Shown here piece after piece: positions 1-10,742 of a stretch of DNA of 64,000 nucleotides; the stretch's first letter is position 1; each line of letters opens with the position of its first letter. This DNA comes from Calditrichia bacterium (GTDB lineage Bacteria; Calditrichota; Calditrichia; RBG-13-44-9; J075). Under the pieces are notes generated by a model. The model did no database searches and was not told where the DNA came from. It saw only the letters and a list, made by a program, of their open reading frames with translations. The DNA lies in assembly GCA_028284445.1 (NCBI GenBank), contig JANQRS010000011.1, forward strand, positions 254,321 through 318,320, in the 5' to 3' direction. The position numbers and the translations under genes were made by a program.

Positions 1-586
1 AGAACAAGTAAACCTTGCCGGTCAGTGAGCTGCTTTCAAGGCCGGGCGCCCCGACTGCAACATCCGCAACTCCATCACCATTCACATCAGGCACGCTAGC
101 GATGGCGCTTCCGAACAGCCCATTGTCTTCTGTCCCTTCCTGAGTCCATCCTGACTGAGTTGTGGAGCCACTCGTTACATGATAGATGGCTATCCTGCCA
201 TGCGGATTGTTCAGCGCATTATTCTTGTAAGCGCCCACGCAAATGGTTTCAAACCCGTTGGCATTGAGATCCGGCAAAACAGTAAGCGTTTTACCAAGCC
301 CCTCAAATTGTTGGTCAAGGATAAAATTGAAGACAGTGATGAGCGACGAACCGTTCGCGCCCGAAAGCACCTTGAAACCGCCGTTAAGCGGGCCATTGAT
401 TCCCACAACGGCATCGTCATGCCCATCACCATTTATGTCCTGAATTAAGGCGATATCTTTGCCGTAAAATTCCACACTGCCTTCTTCATTTATAATTTCG
501 GTTTGGGCAAAAAGCGCACCTCCCCATACCAGCGATGCAATAGTCAAGACTATTGCCCAAAATGAAAACCCAATCATATTTTTCAT
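1..586 (-). CDS. FG-GAP/VCBS repeat secreted protein (partial, N-terminal part)
   Basis: Only the first ~195 codons are present; the gene runs off the left edge. The start is the ATG at 586, preceded by GGAG about 8 bases upstream. Residues 1-28 form a signal peptide ending ALFAQ. Two repeats with calcium-binding loops follow, read as DINGDGHDDAVVG and DVNGDGVADVAVGAPG, the hallmark of FG-GAP/integrin-alpha-like beta-propellers. A third, weaker blade reads DLNANGFETICVGA. Such proteins are secreted or surface-exposed and often carry adhesive or sorting domains further on, which cannot be seen here. The family call is secure; the role is unknown. Confidence 0.85.
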   Translation of the reverse strand, partial: MKNMIGFSFWAIVLTIASLVWGGALFAQTEIINEEGSVEFYGKDIALIQDINGDGHDDAVVGINGPLNGGFKVLSGANGSSLITVFNFILDQQFEGLGKTLTVLPDLNANGFETICVGAYKNNALNNPHGRIAIYHVTSGSTTQSGWTQEGTEDNGLFGSAIASVPDVNGDGVADVAVGAPGLESSSLTGKVYLF

Positions 587-866
587 CTATAAACTCCAAG
601 TATTAAAACCACATTTCATAAGTTAGATCTACTGTATTCGCCAGGCCTTGCCGAGTCACAGTTGCAAGCAAGAATTAACACGTGTCACCTTCCCAATGTC
701 ACTATTGGCGGAAATTCTGAAATTTTTGTGATCTTTTTTCGCTGCACGGTTTGGGATCTCGGCAGCCGAATCAGGTGTTGGTCAGATTCCAATTGCCAAG
801 CGGAACGGAGTCAGGTATATTGGCTTGACGGAAGGACAATTTTAGGCAGAATTTCAGAGGCAAATC

Positions 867-1718
867 ATGATTACAATAACCGGAGCCACCGGCGAATTAG
901 GCAAGCGAATTGTTCAACAACTGCTGCTGCAAGTTGACCCCGCTCAGCTTGGCATTCTCACTCGCTCACCGGCCAAGGCAGCTGCCTTGGCGGAAAAAGG
1001 AGTAACCGTTCATCAGGGTGATTACGACTATCCCGAGGCCTTGCTTCAGGCTTTTCGTGGGTCAGACGTGCTAATGTTTATTTCGAATACCGATATTGGA
1101 CGACGCAAGGAACAACATGACCGTGTGGTTGCTGCAGCGACGGAGGCGAAAGTTGGTCGCATTGTGTACACCAGCTTTGTGCAGTATGATCCGGAAAGCA
1201 GACTGGCGAAGTCTCATGCAGATACGGAAAGCGTTATTCGAGCCAGCGGCTTGCCACACACCTTCTTGCGCAACAATTTCTACGGAGAACCCTATCTCGT
1301 CGAAATAGAGCTTGCTATGAAAAGCGGATTTTATCGCACACCAACAGACTCCGATGCGGGTGTGTCATTCACGACGCGCGACGATATTGCCCGTGCTGCC
1401 GCTGCAGTATTGGTTGGCGATCATCACACCGGCAAGGTTTATGAACTGACTGGTCCGGAGAATACAACACCAACTACTTTCGCTGAGATTGCAGGCGAAT
1501 TGAGCGGAAAGACAGTGCTTCATCAGCAGACGACCTGGGAAGAACTGCGTGCAGATTACGTTGAGCGAGGAATGGCGGAAGAATGGCTTGGCCTATCGGT
1601 CATGCTGGAGCAGATGATCGCCAGTGGCAAGCTGGGAAGAGTCAGCAACGATATCGAGCTACTGACTGGGAAACCAGGGAAGAGCTTTCGGGAATATGCT
1701 AAAGAGCAGCTGGGATAA
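867..1718 (+). CDS. qorB: NAD(P)H:quinone oxidoreductase, QorB/YtfG-like SDR
   Basis: 283 residues, close to the usual length of E. coli QorB (YtfG), which reduces quinones with NADPH. The N-terminus starts with the atypical-SDR nucleotide loop ITGATGELGKR (residues 3-13). The NmrA-like continuation is clear: LTRSPAKAAAL, a 'YTSF' segment near residue 110, FLRNNFYGE near 135 and KVYELTGP near 200. It is a soluble cytoplasmic Rossmann protein. The ATG at 867 has GAGG seven bases upstream. It stands alone, convergent with the DsrE-like gene across a strong stem-loop. A general NAD(P)-binding NmrA-family role is the alternative to a true quinone reductase. Confidence 0.8.
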   Translation: MITITGATGELGKRIVQQLLLQVDPAQLGILTRSPAKAAALAEKGVTVHQGDYDYPEALLQAFRGSDVLMFISNTDIGRRKEQHDRVVAAATEAKVGRIVYTSFVQYDPESRLAKSHADTESVIRASGLPHTFLRNNFYGEPYLVEIELAMKSGFYRTPTDSDAGVSFTTRDDIARAAAAVLVGDHHTGKVYELTGPENTTPTTFAEIAGELSGKTVLHQQTTWEELRADYVERGMAEEWLGLSVMLEQMIASGKLGRVSNDIELLTGKPGKSFREYAKEQLG

Positions 1719-1724
1719 GCAAAG

Positions 1725-1770
1725 ATCCCCGTGAACATCTGCCCAGTAGCGGGAAGGTGTTCACGGGGAT
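1725..1770. terminator. Stem-loop between convergent genes, probable bidirectional terminator
   Basis: A 16-bp stem (1725-1740 with 1755-1770, one G-U pair) closes a 14-base loop. It sits between the stops of the QorB-like gene and the opposing DsrE-like gene. No long T-run follows on either side, so termination efficiency is uncertain, but position and stem length favour a shared terminator. Confidence 0.6.
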
Positions 1771-1817
1771 GCATTTGTCAAGGTCACCTGCCCCTCAACA
1801 AAGACAGGCGTAGAATC

Positions 1818-2219
1818 TTAAAGCGTAATTACCTGGTCCGGCATATTACCGGCTAATGCAGTGTATAGATCCGGGAAACAGCCAACTGCTACCCCGTCAA
1901 CTGTATTCACCGTTGAAACTTCACCCGGCTCGGTGCGTCCCTTACCATCCGGATCACACCATCTCGGCTCACCTTCAGCCAAATTTCGCTCTAATGCACA
2001 CATATCACACATCATCAAGAGCATGCCTTTGTCTCTGGCTACTTTGGCAAGGCGCTCGCCAACCGGATCGCCTTTTCGCAAGACAAATGTATTGTCATCA
2101 AAAAAGAACATACCGACAACCTCAACACCATGTGTGCCGGCTTCAAGCTGTGGAAGAATCATTTGAGCCAGCTTGTAACTGGCTGATCGTGGTAAGGCAA
2201 ATACATAAGCTACTTTCAT
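1818..2219 (-). CDS. DsrE/DsrF-like family protein
   Basis: 133 residues with the DsrE-like fold start: KVAYVFALPRSASYKLAQMIL, a beta strand followed by a helix, then VEVVGMFFFDDNTFVL. A cysteine-rich stretch around residues 71-88 reads MCDMCALERNL..WCD, giving CxxC plus a third cysteine. That resembles the SaoD-type and other DsrE relatives that carry sulfur or other thiol chemistry. No signal peptide, so it is cytoplasmic. No DsrF, DsrH or TusA partner is nearby, so a role in sulfur relay is only family knowledge and not supported by context. Confidence 0.65.
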   Translation of the reverse strand: MKVAYVFALPRSASYKLAQMILPQLEAGTHGVEVVGMFFFDDNTFVLRKGDPVGERLAKVARDKGMLLMMCDMCALERNLAEGEPRWCDPDGKGRTEPGEVSTVNTVDGVAVGCFPDLYTALAGNMPDQVITL

Positions 2220-2293
2220 ATATGAATACCGCTTCCTCTGTAAGTGTCATTTAAGTTGATCTAATTATCATAACAGGCTTATTGCCAGGTCCC

Positions 2294-4561
<2,268 letters not shown>

Positions 4562-4610
4562 TTAGCCGTAAGGCCATTTGGTGTTTTAGCAAGCTTACCC
4601 GGAGCCATAT

Positions 4611-4639
4611 ATAATAGCTGAAAGTGGTTAAAGTTGCAA
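4611..4639 (-). promoter_or_regulatory. Probable sigma70-like promoter of icd
   Basis: On the minus strand a TTGCAA box (4639-4634) is separated by exactly 17 bases from TATTAT (4616-4611). It would give an untranslated leader of about 75 bases before the isocitrate dehydrogenase start. Spacing and boxes are good; no expression evidence is available. Confidence 0.5.
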
Positions 4640-4722
4640 TATGAATTCGAAGAAGAGAGGGGAGTGATGAGGAAGCAGCCAGGCCTTCCCCGATCATAGG
4701 GCAATCCTGGCGTTAATTTGGA

Positions 4723-5232
4723 TCAACTACTGCGGTTGGATACCAGCTTGTTGCGCAGACAGCGAATTTCCGACCTCAGAGAGGTTGACTTCGGATCGCT
4801 GATTGCGAGATGCGTAGCAAACCACACCGCAATAATCAAGAAGGCGGTTGTATCGGTAAATCCGTCGTTCATCCAATACCATTTGGATAGGAGAATGACT
4901 GATGCAAAAAACATGGCATTTAAAATAACAATGATAGATTTTGTTCGTTGACGCATTGTACCTCCGGCAGTAAAGTATTCCTGTTTAAGTTGTTGCCATA
5001 ATTTCCTGAACCAGCCGGCATTGACAGCATAGGCCGTTGCCAACTGGCGAACATCGCCGAGCTGCCCGGCAGCATCACGAAAAGCATGTTCTGCAGATTT
5101 CCCGTTTGATATTTGCTTTTCGATTTCACAACGCAGATGGTCCTCAAGCTCGGCCAATCTTGCAGAAGAGAACATGCCCTTCAGTCGCAGCGAACCGGTC
5201 CAATCCGCGATCGCTCGTTCTAGCTGAAACAT
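4723..5232 (-). CDS. Permease-prefix-domain membrane protein without a permease domain
   Basis: 169 residues. The N-terminal ~75 residues look like permease prefix domain 1, the helical cap found in front of many FtsX/MacB-type ABC permeases: ..LEDHLRCEIEKQ..G.S.EHAFRDAAGQLGD near 28-65. Instead of an FtsX permease it continues with two predicted membrane helices (about 100-120 and 128-148) and a basic tail. The start overlaps the end of the upstream PadR gene by 13 bases, so the two are co-translated. The PadR + permease-prefix arrangement is common next to ABC permeases, but no permease exists here. It may be a short regulatory relative or a truncated descendant. Confidence 0.6.
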   Translation of the reverse strand: MFQLERAIADWTGSLRLKGMFSSARLAELEDHLRCEIEKQISNGKSAEHAFRDAAGQLGDVRQLATAYAVNAGWFRKLWQQLKQEYFTAGGTMRQRTKSIIVILNAMFFASVILLSKWYWMNDGFTDTTAFLIIAVWFATHLAISDPKSTSLRSEIRCLRNKLVSNRSS

Positions 5233-5561
5233 ACCTGCCCGCCCTCCAACGCCTCAAGCATTTTATGTAGATCACGCCAATGCTGACGCTGTGTCTGCAG
5301 CTCTTTGAGACCGGTTTTATGCAGGCGATAATACTTACGCTTGCGGCCGGTCTCAGCCTTCCCCCAATAGGCGGAAATGAGCCCTTTCTTTTCCAGGCGA
5401 TGCAATATCGGATACAGCATGCCGTCGGCCCATTCAAGCTCGCCACCGGAAAGTTCACGAACACGTTGAATGATGGCGTATCCGTAGCTATCGCCGTGAC
5501 TGAGAATAGAAAGAATGAGTGGCGTAGCAGAAGCAGCAACAAGATCCTTTGGCAAATCCAT
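5220..5561 (-). CDS. PadR-family transcriptional repressor
   Basis: 113 residues from the ATG at 5561, which has GGGAG six bases upstream; a longer reading frame to 5660 would run through its own promoter and is rejected. It is a classic PadR: LILSILSHGDSYGYAI (14-29), ELSGGELEWADGMLYPILHRLEKKGLI (38-63, winged helix recognition region) and RKYYRLHKTG in the wing. PadR proteins are dimeric repressors, often autoregulated and often paired with permease-prefix proteins, as here. The palindrome over its own -10 box fits autorepression. Confidence 0.9.
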   Translation of the reverse strand: MDLPKDLVAASATPLILSILSHGDSYGYAIIQRVRELSGGELEWADGMLYPILHRLEKKGLISAYWGKAETGRKRKYYRLHKTGLKELQTQRQHWRDLHKMLEALEGGQVCFS

Positions 5562-5587
5562 AACGACTCCCTTTATACATAGAGATT

Positions 5588-5623
5588 CTAGGGTAATATA
5601 CCTAGGAGTATTGGGTATGTCAA
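5588..5623 (-). promoter_or_regulatory. padR promoter with overlapping palindromic operator
   Basis: Minus-strand TTGACA (5623-5618), a 17-base spacer and TATATT (5600-5595) form a near-consensus promoter. An imperfect 18-bp palindrome with CTAGG/CCTAG arms (5588-5605) covers the -10 box. This layout is what an autorepressing PadR would use. The boxes are seen directly; the binding protein is inferred from position. Confidence 0.65.
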
Positions 5624-5704
5624 GTCGCATCTTAGATAAGCAAGTCTTGGAACAGTGCATGAAGGTTTCTTAATTTCAACACAACAATAATAAGCGGACG
5701 AATC

Positions 5705-6457
5705 ATGAAATCAACCAGCCCAATAGCCACCATCGTTCTACTGTTCATCCTGAATTGCCTTTCGAACTGCGTCAGTGCACAATGTCTTGTAAGCCTTGAT
5801 CACACCCCGATCATCGTCAACGATTTGAAGGCTGCAGAGCAGCGTTTCCAGGATCTGGGTTTTGTCATCAAGCCCGGTTATCTACACGAGAACGGTATCC
5901 TGAATAGTCATATCAAATTTCAAAACCATACCTCAATTGAACTCATGTCGATAACGGAAGCGAAAGATGCAATCGCTCGGAGCTACCTCCCTTTCCTTGA
6001 GGCAGGCGAAGGCGGATCATTTCTATCACTGCGGATCGATTCAATACAACCTGTTTTAGAACGGTTAGAAACAGCCAATATCGAATTCGAATTTTTGGAC
6101 GGAAAGTCATTCCAATATATCGTTTTTGATGAGCCCGGACTAAATCATATTTTCCTTATCGCTTATAAGCGAGACTTCCTACAACAGAAGAAATATTTGC
6201 AGCATGCAATGAACACCTCGGGTCTTGACGAGGTGAGTCTGGAAGGGAGCAAGATAACATCGCGCCTGTTTGAGGCGCTCGGTTGTTCTACGGTCCATCG
6301 TGAAGAAATCCATCATAGGTTCCAACTGCAAAACGGATTCGTCAATATTCACAAAGCACCAACAGGTCGTCTCTATCGCGTGGTTGGCATTGCCCTTGAG
6401 AATGCTGCCAGAGATCGAAAGACAGAGGTCGTTCATGGCCTTTCCATTTCATATTAG
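5705..6457 (+). CDS. Exported VOC (glyoxalase-like) family protein
   Basis: 250 residues with a clear N-terminal signal peptide (about residues 1-27, ending NCVSAQC). The mature part begins with the VOC pattern LDHTPIIVNDLKAAEQRFQDLGFVI (about 31-55), followed by HIKFQNHTSIELMSI, a typical metal-ligand strand containing E. A second half-module after about residue 165 is degenerate. It resembles the glyoxalase-like-domain group of VOC proteins. Export is unusual for glyoxalases and argues against methylglyoxal detoxification. Substrate unknown. It stands before the PD40 lipoprotein with about 200 bases between. Confidence 0.7.
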   Translation: MKSTSPIATIVLLFILNCLSNCVSAQCLVSLDHTPIIVNDLKAAEQRFQDLGFVIKPGYLHENGILNSHIKFQNHTSIELMSITEAKDAIARSYLPFLEAGEGGSFLSLRIDSIQPVLERLETANIEFEFLDGKSFQYIVFDEPGLNHIFLIAYKRDFLQQKKYLQHAMNTSGLDEVSLEGSKITSRLFEALGCSTVHREEIHHRFQLQNGFVNIHKAPTGRLYRVVGIALENAARDRKTEVVHGLSISY

Positions 6458-6662
6458 GAAATTGACAGAAGAAATCCTCGGTCAGCCTTTAGGCATTTTG
6501 CTGGACGCCTTTGTCGTTGCAAAATTTGCTGCCAGCAATAACACCCAGCTTGCTCTAGGTGTCGGCGCCTTTTTTCTACTCGGAGGCAGAAACATAATCT
6601 CAATGCCATCACACAGGAGCGTCCCTCGGAGCGATATGTAAGAAAGCAGGGGAGAGGTTTAC

Positions 6663-7754
6663 ATGATGCTCGCAAGAAAAATCGGCGTTTTATTCAGTTG
6701 CATGCTCTGTTTCGCTTCGTGCGAACGGAATTTTTCAGATGGCCTCTATGGCCTTCATGATACGCGAATTGCTTTTGCGCCGGGAACGCATAGTGAAACA
6801 GATGCACTGCATATCATTCGCCCGGATGGCTCGGACATGCAACGAATAACCGAGCTGGCTGATGACGATTCAATGTATGTAGGGCACATACTCTGGTCGC
6901 CGGATGGTCAAACAATTGCATATAGCCTCTGGCGCACCGTAGCGCCAGCTGAATACGCCGGGGCCTTAAAGTTGATTTCTCCCGATGGTTCGGACAAAAG
7001 AATCTTGTTCGAGGTCGACGGACTTATCTACCTGTGGGGTTACTCGCCGGATGGCCGCTACTTACTCTTCGAATATGTCGCCGGTCAATCGCGTGATCGA
7101 ATTCTTGTTGTATTGTCCGTTACTGGCGAATTGCTGGCAGAGTATGAGGGCGGCACGTGGTTTACCTCTGCCTCCTGGTCTCCAGATGGACGCTTTATCG
7201 CATTCAAGAAAAGCTCCGACCCTGCAGGCCAGCAATTCAAGCAATCGAAAGTCTACCTCGCGGACCCTGCTTTTTCTGAAGTTGACCTGTTGACCGACGA
7301 ACCGCTGCAGGAGATCTACGGTATCACCTGGTCACCGGACGGACAAAAGGTGATTTACAATGTAGCGGAAAGGACGCCGGAGACAACTCGCCGGGTCAAC
7401 TACCAGGTGCGTTTATCAGAGCGCGTTCAGAGGACCTTTCTTGCGCAGACCAGCTGGATGCTATACCCGGAACTGCCGGTATTCTCGCCAAACGGCCAGA
7501 GACTTGCCTTGCTGGCCGGCAATCCCACACAGCTTTATGTCGGAAATGCCGACGGATCTAATGTTGTTCAGATTACTGATGCCCGCGGCTGGCATTCGGA
7601 GCCACAGTGGCGCAACAACAGCCGAACGATATTTTTTCGCAGGAATGTGCCGGGGAGTACTATCTGGCGGATCAATACCGACGCAAGCGATCTAAGGCAA
7701 GTCACCCCTTTGATCGAAGGCAGTCACGGGCTCGATTATGCAGTTTCACCCTGA
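6663..7754 (+). CDS. PD40/TolB-like beta-propeller lipoprotein
   Basis: 363 residues. The start is a lipoprotein signal with lipobox FASC at about residues 17-20 (MLCFASCER). The rest is a beta-propeller made of PD40 repeats, with repeated signatures WSPDGQTIAYS, YSPDGRYLLFE, WSPDGRFIAFK and WSPDGQKVIYN and a final FSPNGQRLALL. TolB-like propellers usually mediate protein-protein contacts in the periplasm. No Tol-Pal genes are nearby, so this is not TolB itself. GGAGAGG precedes the ATG at 6663. The PSD1 gene begins 60 bases downstream and may share its transcript. Confidence 0.8.
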   Translation: MMLARKIGVLFSCMLCFASCERNFSDGLYGLHDTRIAFAPGTHSETDALHIIRPDGSDMQRITELADDDSMYVGHILWSPDGQTIAYSLWRTVAPAEYAGALKLISPDGSDKRILFEVDGLIYLWGYSPDGRYLLFEYVAGQSRDRILVVLSVTGELLAEYEGGTWFTSASWSPDGRFIAFKKSSDPAGQQFKQSKVYLADPAFSEVDLLTDEPLQEIYGITWSPDGQKVIYNVAERTPETTRRVNYQVRLSERVQRTFLAQTSWMLYPELPVFSPNGQRLALLAGNPTQLYVGNADGSNVVQITDARGWHSEPQWRNNSRTIFFRRNVPGSTIWRINTDASDLRQVTPLIEGSHGLDYAVSP

Positions 7755-7814
7755 AAATGGGCAGCTGAAAACGATTCGATTTTGATTTGATTCCGCTGAT
7801 AATTATTTTTAGGC

Positions 7815-10742
7815 ATGAGCAAAGTTGCCCGAGCTTTGATATGGTTTGTCCTTCCCGCCAGTGTCATTGTCGTATGTATGATGGCCTGGCAAGGCGCAAA
7901 TCAATCCAGCAAATCAGTGGGCAAGAGCGAGGTTGACTTCAATTACCACATCCGCCCGATTCTTTCCCAAAATTGTTTTACATGTCATGGACCGGATTCC
8001 AGCAGCCGGGAAGGCGATCTGAGACTGGATCGACTCGAAGATGCGACTGCTTTATTAAGGGATGGTGGCAGGGCAATCATCCCCGGCGATAGTCGCAACA
8101 GCGTACTAGTCAGTCGAATTGAATCGGATGACCCGAATCATGTCATGCCACCCCCGGCGGCAAAAAAGACGCTGACTCCCAGGCAAATCGAACAATTAAG
8201 GCAGTGGATAGATGACGGCGCCGAATGGAAGCCGCACTGGGCATTTATCCCTCCCGGAAAACCAAAGCTACCGGCCGGTATTCGCAAGAAGCCACTCGCA
8301 AAGCAAATTGACTTCCTGATTAATGACGCATTGGAAAAGCGCGACTTGCGACCAGTGCCATCAACGAGCAAGCCTCGCTTTGTTCGCCGCGTTGCCTATT
8401 TGCTCACGGGACTACCACCTTCACCAGCGGACCTGGAAGATTTCCTGACTGAGGATTCGAAAGATTTTGCAAAACGCGTTGTCGACCATTACCTGGCGTC
8501 ACCTCACTTTGGCGAGCGCTGGGCGCGTCACTGGATGGACCTCATGCGCTACGCTGACACCATGGGACACGAGTTCGATTTCCCGATCAGCGGCAGTTGG
8601 CATTATCGTGACTACCTGATTCGTGCTTTCAATGCTGATGTGCCATACAACCAACTGGTGCGGGAACATTTGGCCGGTGACCTCCTGGAGAGCCCGCGCC
8701 GGCACCCAGAGGAAAACTTCAATGAATCCGTGCTGGGGACCGGCTTCTTCTTTCTCGGTGAAGGCAAACATAGCCCGGTTAGCACGCGCGAAGAAGAAAT
8801 GATTCGCATTGACAACGCCATTGATGTCATCTCCAAATCATTTGTTGCGCTGACGGTCAGCTGCGCCCGCTGCCACGACCACAAGTTCGACAACATTCCG
8901 ACAACCGATTTCTATGCCATGTATGGCATGCTGGAAAGCACGCGCATCACGCCACGCCCGGCGCGCGATTACGAACAACACGACAAAGTCTTAGCCCGAG
9001 TCGGGAGAATAAAAGGGCAAATTGAGGCAAGCCTGCTGCCGGAGGCAAAGCGAACCGATCAAGCTAGCACCAGCCTAATCAAGCAGATTGCATTTAACAA
9101 AGAGGTGTCCGATACAGCATTTCAACTGCTGGGTGATTTTCGCAGCGGCGACGTCGGCGAGTGGACTTTCATGGATGCCGCCTTCAAAGCCTATGGAGTA
9201 AAGGAGCAGCTGCTGATCGGCCGGAACAGCGTGGAGGTCCCGTCATTGGGACTTGTAAGCAGTCGCGGTCTTTCACCTGGCGTCTTCGGTGCCTTTCGCT
9301 CAGCGGATTTTGTTGTTCAACATGATTCGATCCTGGTCCGCGCTGCAGGCAATACTGGCACAATCCGCCTCATCGTAAATAACTTTCAGGTGATTCGCGC
9401 ACCATTATATGAAGGCATGGAGCAAGTTGTCACAGACTCCAGCTGGCAGGAATATCGTCTCGACACTCACCTGGTGAAGGGGCAAAAGGCCTACCTGGAG
9501 ATTCTGCCGGGTCGATACTTCGAGCATGAATATCGCTTGAAATCAAACGACTATATCGAGATCGACATCGCTGTTGCATATAGCAATCGGGGCCCGCGCC
9601 TGCAACCACGCCCGGAACCAACAGTCTATGCAAAGGAAACGCTACCGGCATCTATCTCTGGCCTCGTGACGAGCTATGACAGCCTGGCTTCCGCCTTGCA
9701 CGACTCAACATACTTTCTTGGGCTCGATGAAGGGACCCCCATCAATAGTCCGGTTTTCATCCGCGGCAATCCCGCGATGCTCAGCGAAGAGGCTATCCCT
9801 CACCGCTTCCTAACCGCCTTATCGGAGAATTTCCCAAATTTCCCGCAGAACGGCAGCGGGCGCCTGGCCTGGGCAGATGCAGTTGTAGACCCGGCCAATT
9901 CCTTGACATCGCGCGTGATTGTCAATCGCATCTGGCATTTGTTGTTCGGGCGTGGCATTGTCGAAACGGTGGACAACTTTGGCCTACAGGGCAAACTGCC
10001 AACGCATCCCGAGCTGCTCGATCTACTAGCAGTGACATTCGTCGAGCAAGGCTGGTCGATCAAGGAGCTGGCCAGGCAAATTGCACTATCCGAAACCTTT
10101 CGACGCAGCACAGTTGCTAATGAGAGCACCGTCGAAAGAGATCCGGACAATGACTACCTTCATCACTTCCCAATTCGTCGTCTGGAGGGTGAGGCCATTC
10201 GCGATGGCATTCTTGCGGTATCCGGGCGGTTGGATAGCACCATGTTCGGCAAACCGGTCGAAATCTACCTGACCCCGTTTATGAGTGGCCGTGGACGACC
10301 GCCTGTATCCGGACCTCTTAACGGCAATGGACGAAGAAGCATATACATGAGCATCCGGCGTAATTTTCTGCCGCCGTTTATGTTGACTTTTGACATGCCG
10401 GTTCCCTTTAACACCTTCGGAAAGCGCAACACTACCACAGTCCCGGCGCAATCACTTACCTTGATGAACGATCCGTTTGTGCATCAGCAAGCGGAATATT
10501 GGGCGAACAGATCGATCGCTTCCGCTGATTCGCAGGCACTCGCCGCCAGAATCAACCAGTTCTATCTGAGCGCCTTTTCACGCAGGGCAACGAACCCGGA
10601 ACTTGAGAAAGACATGTCTTTTATCCGCTCACAGGCGATGGCGCAAGGGGTGCCGCTGGAAGACATTGGAAGGTCGGCCTCAATTTGGAAAGACTTCTGC
10701 CACATCCTTTTTAATCGAAAGGAGTTCATCTACCTGTTATGA
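7815..10742 (+). CDS. PSD1 domain, DUF1549/DUF1553 cytochrome protein (Planctomycete type)
   Basis: 975 residues. An N-terminal membrane anchor (about 7-25) is followed by a Planctomycete-type cytochrome c module with one haem motif CFTCH (C54, C57, H58) and the later methionine-rich VMPPPAAKK. DUF1549 follows (about 165-370, with FGERWARHWMDLMRYADT and SCARCHDHKFDNIPTTDFY). A central beta-sandwich-like region comes next, then DUF1553 (about 685-950, with NRIWHLLFGRGIV and TVPAQSLTLMNDPFV). These proteins almost always precede a DUF1501 gene, as here with a 4-base overlap. They are assumed to act in the periplasm in oxidation or breakdown of complex polymers, but no reaction has been settled for the family. 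Confidence 0.92.
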   Translation: MSKVARALIWFVLPASVIVVCMMAWQGANQSSKSVGKSEVDFNYHIRPILSQNCFTCHGPDSSSREGDLRLDRLEDATALLRDGGRAIIPGDSRNSVLVSRIESDDPNHVMPPPAAKKTLTPRQIEQLRQWIDDGAEWKPHWAFIPPGKPKLPAGIRKKPLAKQIDFLINDALEKRDLRPVPSTSKPRFVRRVAYLLTGLPPSPADLEDFLTEDSKDFAKRVVDHYLASPHFGERWARHWMDLMRYADTMGHEFDFPISGSWHYRDYLIRAFNADVPYNQLVREHLAGDLLESPRRHPEENFNESVLGTGFFFLGEGKHSPVSTREEEMIRIDNAIDVISKSFVALTVSCARCHDHKFDNIPTTDFYAMYGMLESTRITPRPARDYEQHDKVLARVGRIKGQIEASLLPEAKRTDQASTSLIKQIAFNKEVSDTAFQLLGDFRSGDVGEWTFMDAAFKAYGVKEQLLIGRNSVEVPSLGLVSSRGLSPGVFGAFRSADFVVQHDSILVRAAGNTGTIRLIVNNFQVIRAPLYEGMEQVVTDSSWQEYRLDTHLVKGQKAYLEILPGRYFEHEYRLKSNDYIEIDIAVAYSNRGPRLQPRPEPTVYAKETLPASISGLVTSYDSLASALHDSTYFLGLDEGTPINSPVFIRGNPAMLSEEAIPHRFLTALSENFPNFPQNGSGRLAWADAVVDPANSLTSRVIVNRIWHLLFGRGIVETVDNFGLQGKLPTHPELLDLLAVTFVEQGWSIKELARQIALSETFRRSTVANESTVERDPDNDYLHHFPIRRLEGEAIRDGILAVSGRLDSTMFGKPVEIYLTPFMSGRGRPPVSGPLNGNGRRSIYMSIRRNFLPPFMLTFDMPVPFNTFGKRNTTTVPAQSLTLMNDPFVHQQAEYWANRSIASADSQALAARINQFYLSAFSRRATNPELEKDMSFIRSQAMAQGVPLEDIGRSASIWKDFCHILFNRKEFIYLL

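Noticed and set aside
4678..4711. Short stem-loop (GCCAGG/CCTGGC) upstream of icd and after the permease-prefix gene
   Set aside because: Only a 6-bp outer stem with an interrupted inner stem and no T-tract; too weak for a terminator call.
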